Source: Mytilus edulis (Eukaryota; Mollusca; Bivalvia; Mytilida; Mytilidae). Taken from it: 64,000 nucleotides of DNA. Made by a program: the position numbers and the translations under genes. Below are positions 37,601 through 49,600 of the stretch, piece after piece. Numbering within the stretch: the first letter of the stretch is position 1; each line of letters begins with the position of its first letter. The notes beneath the pieces are model-generated. The model was not told the origin of the DNA. It was given only the letters and a program-made list of their open reading frames with translations, and made no database searches. The DNA lies in assembly GCF_963676685.1 (NCBI RefSeq), contig NC_092345.1, positions 24,947,585 through 25,011,584 on the forward strand, written 5' to 3'.

Positions 37601-40600
37601 TCTTTTTGTAACTTTATTGGGGTGTAAAAGCGTTGACTGAAGTACATTTAGTATGAAGTGCGGAAGCGCTTCATTCTAAAAATGTGCGCACGGTCAACGC
37701 TTTTACAACCCTATGAAGTTACAAAAAGAAGCATTCAATACTTATAATTCCATTTTTTTGCTAGGATCATGAAAACACGATTTACATCAAGTTTTTATTT
37801 AATTTACCTGTGTACTTTATTATGGGACCTCGTGTCATCATGAATGATAAGTTTTATTGTGTGATACAACTGCTTAAGGAATAACACGTGATGTGCAGTT
37901 AGCCAATCAGAATGATGTATTATAATGAAACATACATCTAATGTGTTTATATCAGTAATTGTTACCACTAATGTATTAAATGAATTATGCCACAAAATCA
38001 ATCTATATCAAAGTAAGCATTGGCTTTTTTCACTGACATCTTGTAAATGTCACTCGTCTGATAAAGAGAACGGCATTACACTAAAAAATCTCTGAAAAAA
38101 AACACAATTATTCTGTATAGTGACAAACAAAAACACTAAAAAACTTTCTAACCTACTGACTTAAAGCTTACAATTAATATTGAGAAAAGGAAAACCTTTT
38201 ACATATTTTGTTTGGTAAAAAAAAAAAAAAGTTTTTGATAAGTTTTCAAATACAATACCTTCTGTTTGGGAGCAACTCTGGCAAACACTCGAACATTTGG
38301 CAACAAGGTCTTCATTAATTTGGGGTCCTCAGTTTGTAAATAGGTAATTGCCTTGAAAAAGAAAAAGAAAATATTTCAAATATCAATAATACAAATAAAA
38401 TTCCAATTTTCTATGTATCATAGTCTGAATAACACATTTTAAAACATTAACAAATTTGTTTCCAGAATAAAAAGTGAAAAGTATAATAGGACTAGCCTAA
38501 TTGTGAAGTTGCAGAATTAAAATTGAAGAGAATATTAGAACTTGGGTTCCTGTAAAGAGTTAGAATCTAAATAATTCTTCACATATGTTTTAATTGTTCT
38601 AAATCTAATTAGTGAGCCAAAAAAGATGGAAAAAAACAAATGAATAAATAATAATATTTTTGTTTTTATATTATCTTAGTTTTTGCTTTATTGGTAATCC
38701 CTTTATATGTAATTTAAATAGACTCAATCTAACCATATGAATAAGTAAACTAAAATAAAGTGTGTTTACTGAATTATCTCCCTTTAAAACAAGAATGTGT
38801 CCCCAGTACACGAATGCCCCACTCGCAATATCATTTTGTATGTTCAGTGGACCGTGAAGTTGGGGTAAAAACTCTAATTTGGCATTAAAATTAGAAAGAT
38901 CATATCTCAGGGAACATGTGTACTAAGTTTGAAGTCGATTGGACTTCAACTTCATTAAAAACTACTTTGACCAAAAACTTTAACCTGAAGCGGGACAGAC
39001 GGATGGACGGACGCACAGACCAGAAAACATAATGCCCCTCTACTATCGTAGGTGGGGCATAAAAATAACTTTGTTTAACTTACCTCCCCTGTTAAACACA
39101 AATCATACTTCTCTATTACATCTTTCCTGATATTCTTGGAAGTCAGTGGTATGATAACTTTGTCATTTATAGACTGCCAATGCCAAGAAGATTCTGATAA
39201 AAATAAAAAATACCAATTATATTTTATTTAGAATAAGAGGTTTTGTAGGTTCTAAATCTTTTCATTATAAGGTTTATATGGGTTAGTAATGTGTTATGTT
39301 TCAAGATACCTTACTAAACCTTTTTATGTTAAGTATATTCTTAAAATGAAATAAAGCCTTTGACTGACATTGTCACATTTCACAACTATTGTCAATCTGA
39401 CAACTGCTTTTAAATTAATACAAATAACTGTTATATAATAAAGATGGAGTATGATTGCCAATGAGATAACTCTCCACAAGGGACCAAATGAAGCAGAAAT
39501 TAACAACTAAAAGTCACCGTACAGACTTTAATAATTACTATTATGACTGGTTTGAAACATGCTCAAATATTCGGACCTTTTAAAAGTGTTAAACCCTCTT
39601 TAGTAATGGTTTGTGTATGTAACTTATTTTATTTAATTTATCTAAGGATTAATTTTCCATAATAATCAATACTTGGATGAGTAATTTAACTTTGTAACTT
39701 TTAGACTGTCTGAAAAAAACCAATGTTACTAGATGATGTTCTATCTTGGAATAAGTAATTAATCTGGAAGAAATCATGTAAGAATGTTCCTATGTATGTT
39801 AATATGAAATTCTCAGTTATGTACTGGTTTAAACCATTCTTGAATTGCTGCACATTCTGTCATTCAGGTGCCATTTATAGCTTAGTATATAGTTTTGGAT
39901 TTGCTCATTGTTAAAGACTGTTACATGTAGATGACTGATACTTATTAACATCCTCATCCTTTATACTCTCATTGGAAGTCATACCTCATCTCCTTATTTT
40001 TTCGGACTGAACTTAAATCTTATGTTGAAATAAAACCATGATAAAAAATGAATCCCATAATAATATACCTTTATCATTTGGATGTGTCAGGATCAGTGTT
40101 GTTTTCTCTGTAAATTTAAGCTTCTTTGCCACATGACAAGCAGTTAACGGGTTATCTCCAGTAATCATGGTTACCTATAATAATAAATCAGCAATGATAA
40201 ACTATGTTACAATTTAACTGTTTTGTATACTGAACACTTTTCATATTATTCAAACTGACTTTCAGATATCTTGATGCAATATATTAATTAAAATATGCCA
40301 AGATTTTTTCCTAACTTTTGTAAGATTCTCTACCACTTGCTATTATCCAATTAACAAGTTTGAATATGTGTCACAAAATAGAAACTTATTCAAATTTTCA
40401 ACATTGGGTTTCAGAAAGAATTTTTTACCAACTATTAGTTCATATTTGGAAATATTTAATTGTATGCAATTTGTATTTTTGTATACTTTTATAAAACATT
40501 TTTAAAAACCTGCTGCAATTGTTTGCGCCTGTTCTAGGTCAGGAATCTGATGTTCAGTAGCTTCTGTTTGTGGATGTGGTTCATAAGTGTTTCTCATTTC

Positions 40601-43600
40601 TTGGTTTTTATATAGACTAGACTGTTTTTCTGTTTTAATGGTTTTACACTGGTCATTTTTTGGGGCTCCTTCATAACTTCCTCTTCTGTGTGATCCAAGG
40701 CTGTGTGTTGAAGATCGTACTTTGATGTATAACGGTTTACTTTGATTTTTTTTAACTTGGATAGAGAGTCGTCTCATTGGCACTCATACCACATCTTCTT
40801 TATCTTTTATCATTCAATACCAGAGTATATCACAACAGGTATTTTTCTGTACAAAATTCAATGTAACTTTATACAGAATATCATTCCCTACACAACAGAC
40901 AAGATGACTGATTCCGTAAAAAAAAAAGGTTTGAAACAGATTTTTTGGAGATTTTTTTATACAGTGATAAGTGGCATGTTTATTTCTCAGTGTATGTTCA
41001 ATAGATGCTATATAACAAGGTAGAAAATCAATGGGTAATCATCATTAATCCTTTTAAAATTGATTCACTTCACAAGATTGTTTTTTAACTGAATCACCAT
41101 GATCATACTTTATAGATTTAAAACTTCCTGTTCTGTGTGAGTCCAGGCTCTGTGTTGAAGAACGCACTTTGACATATAATGGTTTACTTTTTTAAATTGT
41201 GACTTGGATGAAGAGTTGTCTTATTGGCACTCATACCACATCTTCTTATATCTTATATTAAACAACTTACATAATGAGAAGCGTTAATGATCTCCTTAAT
41301 AACAGACTTGGAATCAGCTTTATATGGACAGGAAATGATCACAAATCCACAGAATGATAAATCACTTTCAATGGTAGCTCTGGTCTGATCTCTAACCTAC
41401 AACAGAAACAGTTTGACAATATATTAATCATGATGTTGTTAAATCACTTTCAATGGTAGCTCTGGTCTGATCTCTAACCTACAACAGAAACAGTTTGACA
41501 ATATATTAAATCACTTTCAATGGTAGCTCTGGTCTGATCTCTAACCTACAACAGAAACAGTTTAACAATATGTTAATCATGTTGCATAAAATCATTGTAC
41601 TTTTTATATTCAAAAAAAAATTATGATACATGGTTTATAATGACAATAAATAGGTTTGAAAAAAACATACAATTTTTAGTTCTTATCTGGCACAAGCATT
41701 TCAAATATCAGAAAATTTCTACATTAAGAGCAGAAACATGTTGAATTTAAATTATTGGCATATTAAATTATAATCCTGGTACCTTTGATAACTATTAAAA
41801 TGCATCCAATTTGATAAAATTCACATGATACAGTTATTGGTATTTTTAAGAGAACAACACAATGTATTGTTTTTGTCTCCACATCCTGATGGTAAAATGA
41901 GATATACCTATGCCTAGATTATTTCTACAACAAACTTTAAAGACAGAAAAAAAGATATATTGCTTCTTAGTTGCTACATGATAATAATCATATAAAAATA
42001 AATGTGAGTAATCATAACAACACTTACATGTAAACATACTAATCACTTCATTTCAGTGGCCAAGATTTTGGAAACAATATTTACTTCCTTTTTTTAAATG
42101 TACATTGTAATTCTTCTACAAATGTTCTTGCATTTGTTTTAGGTTATTATAAACCACCATGAAAACTAAACAAAAATTCATCATTTTCGGGTACGACAGA
42201 GCATGATAGTAATAAACATCATATTCATATGTTTAAGTTAATTTGACTGCAACTTTTCAAAAATAGCTGGAAGCCTTATTCACCTGTTGATGAGACAAAA
42301 CTCCAAGTTTCTTATATCCCAAAGCTAGAACTCTGGCCCCTCTTCTTGACATCTCTAAGTACACTTCTTCATAGTCAGCTGGACAATTCTTGAACTACAA
42401 AATATTAAAGTTAAAAGGTACTTTTTAACAAGAGTGCACACACTGCAATGTCTTGCCTGATTTACTGATCATGATTGAATTCTATGTTGAAAGTCTTGAA
42501 GATTATTTTTTTAATACTTCAAACACAAAAACTTATCAAACTATATCAAAGAATTATAAAAATGAGGTCAAAGTCAAAAGAACCTTGTTAAACAGATATG
42601 TGCACCTAATAATTTTTCATACACCAAATGAAGTTGCTAAACATATTGGTATCCAATCATAAGAATAAAAAAAACTTAAAGTAATGAAAATTTTGTTCTG
42701 ATCAGATAAACTCTGCCAGATGGACATGTAAACCCAGCAAGCTTTCCATTCACCAATATAATTCACTTATTGCTTACAGAATTTGAGAATTTAACAATGA
42801 CTAACAAGCCTTGAATTAACGTAAAGGTCAGATGAATCCTGCTACATGGATATGTAAATCTTGCAAGCATTCCGTACATCAAATATAATTAGCCTTTCTT
42901 AATATCACTCAATTCTAATTTTTACGCCATCAATGCATTGTTTTAAATTATCATAACAAATGTTTGAAAACAAACTATTTACCATTGACTGCAGAGTTTC
43001 TGGAGCTCCTTTTACAACTCCTAAATATTCTGTTTCACTACTGCCTGCTGGAGTGTGTCCTGCTATTACAGACATTCTTTTTAAAGCACTGGCAAAGTGA
43101 AATCTTTGGTAGATCTTCAGACCATGTGTCTTTTTTCTCTGAGGAACAACAGTCTCTCCTAACAAAATATCAAAATATGTGTTAATTAACAGGTACTTAC
43201 TAAACATTAATATTTATCTTTTAACAAAAAGTCTGTTAATAGTGCAATTATGTGTTCAGTAGTTGTTTTCGGTTGCTTTCTGTCACAATTTTTTTTACCA
43301 TAAATCAGCCTTTTGGTTTCTGGTTTGAATAATTTCACATTAAGTCATGACAGGGCCTTTTAGCTTACTATACAGTATGTTTGGGTTTTTTTTAAGGCCG
43401 TAAGGTGACCTATAGCTGCTTACATCCAGGTCTCCAGCATATGGTTGTCTCAATTACTTAATGTTATATGTATAATGTCAAATACATGTTAAAATGTATG
43501 GTGTAAAATATAATTATATGGTGGAAACATTTATGTTTATCTTCAAAATCCATGAAAATTTGTATCAGGGCTATTCCAGAAAAAAATGTATGGGGTGGTT

Positions 43601-46600
43601 GGAATGCGGTTTTTGTCAGCATCCGCCACCCAGACAATTGTAATTGAGAATTATAGTACATTATAGTGTGAAAAGTAGCTCTCATTCCCATCACCCATGT
43701 ATTGTTAATATAATGTGCCTTCCACCCCCCCCCCCCCCCCCTACATTTTTTTTCTGGAATAGCCCTCAGGAGAATAATAATGAAATAATACCTTGTATTT
43801 TAAATTCTAAATTCAGGTTAATTTAACCTTGGAATCAGTTAATCATTTACCAAAGTAGTTGCAAAGCTAAAAGCTTTAAAAATATTAATGATTCCATTTA
43901 ATTTAAAATTCTTATTAAAAGACATAAAAAACTCACCTTTTGTCAAGTTCCATTCAACAGATTTGAGCGTGGCTTTCTCCAAAGGATCGCCGACTAGTTC
44001 ATCATCCAGTACCAGCAGACTATGACAGGTAGCCATTACATGAATTGTTTCTAACGGTGCTTCACTGGCAGGCATTATCTCTGTTCCACTGTAAATATAA
44101 GTAATAAACCTGCCATTACCTGACACATACATGATTGTTAATTTGATACATAAATATAGATTCCTACGCTGCAACAAGTTACAATATTTCTCCACTAGAG
44201 ACAGGTAAATTTGATTATATCAAATCGAGAGGCTTGCTGAGCTTTTTAAATAATCAAACTTTAACTGTTGAGAGTGGAGAAATATCTTAATACACAAGTT
44301 ATAGTATTGGAATCTGTTTCTCCATTACTTTTTCTTCTTTTTCAAAGATTTTCAGAAAACTCTTTATATGTGACGTCATCAGGCATGATGACCTTTAACA
44401 TGACGTCACAAGAGAAAATTCAGAAGAAACTAAGAAATTTTGACGTGAACCGATATTTCACTGGTGAGGAGATATATTTTCTCACATTACTTGTGAAAAT
44501 AGCACTTAAATTAGAAGTTTTGTTCCACTATATATTTCATTATGGAGATTTTCATATAATTATGTCAAAACTTTTGCAGAATTAATTAATTTATTTTAGA
44601 TGCATTATTATACTTGTGATACCATGTTTTTCTTGATTTCAAAGGTATAGGTTAACCCAGAATTTCATATTCAATGAAATTCAAATTATCTTATTTGTGT
44701 ATGCAAATTATCTTATTCATGTATGCAAATTTTGTCAAAACCATGAAATCTAGAATCCATGAAAATATCCTCCAAAATTACATTGGTATATCAGTTAAGT
44801 TCTATTCAGGTCCCAAGAAAAAATTTGTGTGTTATAATTTTCTTTTCACTATCAAAATTTGTGTTAAAAACTGTTTCAAATTAATTAACTGTATGAATAG
44901 TAGGCATATCAGTAGAATAAATATTTTAAAAATCTTTATGTATTTTAGCTACACTAAAAGAACAGCAAGCAGGTTCACTAATAAAAAAAAAAAAAAACAA
45001 GAATGTGTCCCCAGTACATGGATGCCCCATCAGCACTACTATTTTCTATGTTTATTGGACCATGAAAATGGGGTAAAACTCTAATTTGGCATTAAAATTA
45101 GAAAGATCATATCAAAGGGTACATATGTACTAAGTGTCAAGTTGATTGGACTTCAACTTCATCAAAAACTACCTCAACCAAAAACTTTAACCTGAAGATG
45201 GGACAGACAGACGGACGGACGAACGAACGTACAAAAAAACGAACGGACAAACCAGAAAACATAATGCCCATAAATGAGTCATAGAAACAAGGGAAGTTGT
45301 TCCTAGGGTTGTAGTAGGTTCAGTATTGATAATGTATTGCCACCCTTGTATTTCTATATATGTACTAGCATGAGGTAGGTGTATTGTTGACTTACTTGAT
45401 ACCAGCAACACCTTCCACAACTAAATTATCTGCTGTCAGTGTTCCTGTTTTGTCAAAGCAACATATATCAACTTTTCCTGCAAATGGTATCCTGAAAGGC
45501 TCTGTACAGAATATATCTGAGAAAACAATATGTAAAATCATACACAACAAAGTCAGTATAATGGCAATAATGACTTGAAATTAGAAAAATAATCTGCAAT
45601 TTATTTCATTATATGAATGCAGGATTCCCTTTTTTTTTATCAAAAAATCAAATATAGTAATATGGAGACACCTTTTAAATATTAACCAAATCACCTATAA
45701 TTTCTATAAAGATTTTAAAACAAAAATAAAACAGGCTTTTTAAAGAATTAATAGTTGTTTATAAATTAAGAACAGAAGTTTTTTACAGCTTTCTCACTAC
45801 TGCACCTGTATTTATTCAAGACACCACAATAAAGAAAAGATTCTCTGAAAGCTATCTCCCTTAAACAGATGTTCTACTGTTGCATGGTGTTTGAAATATC
45901 ATCACAATTGTCTGATATAGAAAATTGTAATACACATAAAATTTACTTATATTTAATACTAAATATATAATAGATAGACTTACATAACTTTGTTAATGCC
46001 AGTAGACTTGTATTGACAGCTAATGATAATTCTATTGGTAATTCAGGGGGGACAACTGATGTCAGAATTAATGTGCATTCTAAAAATAACTTGTAGCGAT
46101 TTCTCTTTGGATCCTCTGAACCTGTAAAAACAAGAAATAACATACGACAAGCCTTCCCTTTAACATCTCAGGTCTTAACTAAATCAAATTAAACTGTAGA
46201 TGACAACAAAAGTGTTCAAACTGAAGATTATTTTGAAATGATTTAAAAAAAAATTTAAGGGTTCCGCAGAACCCAGTGTCTCACCCACTTTTGCTGTTTA
46301 TCACACACTCATCAAAAATGATGAAAAAAATCAATAAAATTATTCCTCTCGATACTATCTTTTGATTGTCAGAAGCTTCTGTCCAAGTTTGGTAAAAATC
46401 CAGGCTAGTTTAAGAATCTTAAAAATGTTTTAAATACTTTAACTGCAGACTGTATGTAATGTTAACTGGAAGAAAAACTAAGTCCATTTATAAGTAAAAT
46501 ACGGGGAAAATGGAATCTTATTTTTACAAAATTTACTTCTGGACACTATCTTCTGATCATAAACAAGCTTCTGGCCAAGTTTATTACAATTCCAGGATAG

Positions 46601-49600
46601 TTTAAGAAAGTTATTAAAATTTTAAAAACTTTAAACACAGAGTGAATATTTGTGGACGCCGCCGCCGCCGACGACGCCGACAGGATGTAGGATCGCTATG
46701 TCTTGCTTTTTCGACTAAAGTCAAAGGCTCGACAAAAATCTGCTATAGGATAGCTTATAAAACAAGAAAACTTATTTTTTATCATAAAAACAGCGTAAAA
46801 AAGTCCAACATGTTAAAAAAAGTCTTGATTTTATATACCTCTGCCTCATATATAATATCTTCTTATATATTTTTCTTGTTTTAAACATAATCAACTGATT
46901 TATTTTTCTTGTTTTAAACATAAACAACTTTTTTTGTTTTTTTCTTGTTTAAACATAATCAAGATATACATATCTTATTTACCTTTGATCCAAACATAAG
47001 ATGCTGCAGAGATGGCAAAAATGAGCAGAAACAGAATAAATGCAAAAGTCTCTAAACTGTTAGCTGTAACTCGTTTCACACCAAATAATATAGTTCTCAG
47101 TAGTCTCCCTTGAGATGTGCTAAAACTGTGGCGAATAACATAGGCAATACATCCATTATCACTAGCTACAAGAATATGTAAAAAAATTTTTACATATGAT
47201 ACTGTTTACATAGTGCATGATTCATAATTGCCAACTTTTTGTAGTACATGATGGGGGTGAATGTTATGTTCTTCTCATATATGTTATGATGGTATGATAC
47301 TAAACCCCTAACGGGAAGGATTGTGCCTGATGTTCATATGATGAAATCATAATCTTTCAGTCAGTTTAATTGAAGTCTGGAGCTGGCATGTCAGTTAACT
47401 GCTAGTAGTCTGTTGTTATTTGTGTATTATTGTCATTTTGTTTATTTTCTTTGGTTACATGTTCTGACATCAGACTCAGACTTCTCTTGAACTGAATTTT
47501 AATGTGCGTATTGTTATGCGTTTACTTTTCTACATTGGCTAGAGGTATAGGGGGAGGGTTGAGATCTCACAAACATGTTTAACCCCGCCGCATTTTTGCG
47601 CCTGTCCCAAGTCAGGAGCCTCTGGCCTTTGTTAGTCTTGTATTATTTTAATTTTAGTTTCTTGTGTACAATTTGGAAATTAGTATGGCGTTCATTATCA
47701 CTGAACTAGTATATATTTGTTTAGGGGCCCGTTGAAGGACGCCTCCGGGTGCGGGAATTTCTCGCTACATTGAAGACCTGTTGGTGACCTTCTGCTATTG
47801 TTTTTTTCTATGGTCGGGTTGTTGTCTCTTTGGCACATTCCCGATTTCCATTCTCAATTTTAGGATGTCTTTTTTAGAAAATTGTTTGTTCCTTTCAGAT
47901 CATATAATGGTTTAAGTGTGTTTATATAACATTTCATGGCTTACAAGACAAACAAAACAAGATTTGGCTTAATACACCTTATAGCTATTCCCGGCTGACC
48001 AGAGAATATGTCCCACTTGAACTATTGACTTCATACAACAATCACTTTTCAATTGTGGCGTCAGATATTTTGTATTCTGACGTCAAAATTTTACGGGAAC
48101 TTGTGTGATGTCAGGTAATGGTGGACATATAGTGAAAAGGTGTATAAGAACCAATTAAATTCTAGCATCAAATGAAAATACTTAAGTTTGAGATTTATAA
48201 TAAACAGCTGCGCCATGAGTGCATGATACGCCCTTTGTCTTGTGTAAGAAGTTTCATGCAATAATCATAAATAGTTTCTGAGATACGGCGTGACATGTGA
48301 AGAATAAAAACTTTTTTTACAAAAAACTCAATAACTCTAGAATAAAATTTTGAATCATCACCAAAAAGTACAGATCTGTAGATTAATATAACTAAGAACT
48401 GTGTAAAGTTTCAAGCAATAGTCATTAATGGTTTATAAGATACGATGCAACATGTGAAAACCCCCCTCTTTTTTACAAAAAACTCAATAAAATTTTGAAT
48501 CATCACCAAAAAGTATACAGATCTTTAGATTAATATAACCAAAAAGTGTGTAAAGTTTTAAGCAATAATCATAAATCGTTTATGAGAAATGACACGACAT
48601 GTGAAAACCCACCCCCCCCCCTTTTTTTACAAAAAACTCAATAACTCTAAAATAAAATTTTGAATCATCACCAAAAAGTATACATATCTTTGGAATAATA
48701 TAATTAAGAAGTGTGTGAAGTTTAAAGCAATAATCAGAAATTGTTTTTGAGATACAGCGTGACATGTGAAAAATACACACCCCAGTTATAGTTATAAAGT
48801 CCCGTTACTCAAAAATTTAAATCCTATTTTAACCAAAAAGTATACAGATCGTTTGACCATCATAAGAAACAACTATGTTAAGTTTCAAGAAATTTAGATA
48901 AGTGGTTCTCAAGTTACGGTGTAACATGTGGACGCCAGACAGACGGACGCCGGACATTTGTATACCATAATACGTCCTGTCAAAATTTTGACGGGCGTAT
49001 AAAAATAATAACCCTCCCCTTTTGCTTTTGATGTATATTTACCTTTCAAACCTGCCCCTGTTTTACTTGGTGGTGTATGTTGTACAACTTTAGTGCCACC
49101 ATACAGTACATGAAGTTTTCCATCAAGTTCCATATCTAATATATGGTCCCTGTCTATATGTTCTACTGATTCCTAAAATTAATTGAAAATAAATGCTGAG
49201 ACAAATATCCATGTTTATAAAACCTGTATTACTGGTCAATTTTGAAGTAGTAATAATGCATACTGGTTAATAAAAATAGAATAGCAATATCTTTAATCAA
49301 ATTCCACTCAAGGTAACCTTGTCATTTGAAGCAAAATCAGTGTTATTTTATTAATTTCTATTATCATGATTACTGAGTTGAGTCGAAATTCTTGTTGACT
49401 TATTATGACCCTTGTGAACTCAGATCTTTTCCTGAAAACTAAACATAAACTAAGGTCACATAGCTTGCAAAACCTTACAATTGACCTTTTTTAAAGCTTT
49501 TTTATGTCAGCACTAGCTGTCAAAATCATGCTCACGGATTTGACTCAAATTCTCATATTTGATTTATAACAATGTAAACATTTATCCAAATCATTAAAAG

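Noticed and set aside
44268-44585. Plus-strand frame of 105 codons
   Set aside because: It runs through the inverted-repeat element with CRE sites and has a relative at 16.1 kb; repeat-derived.
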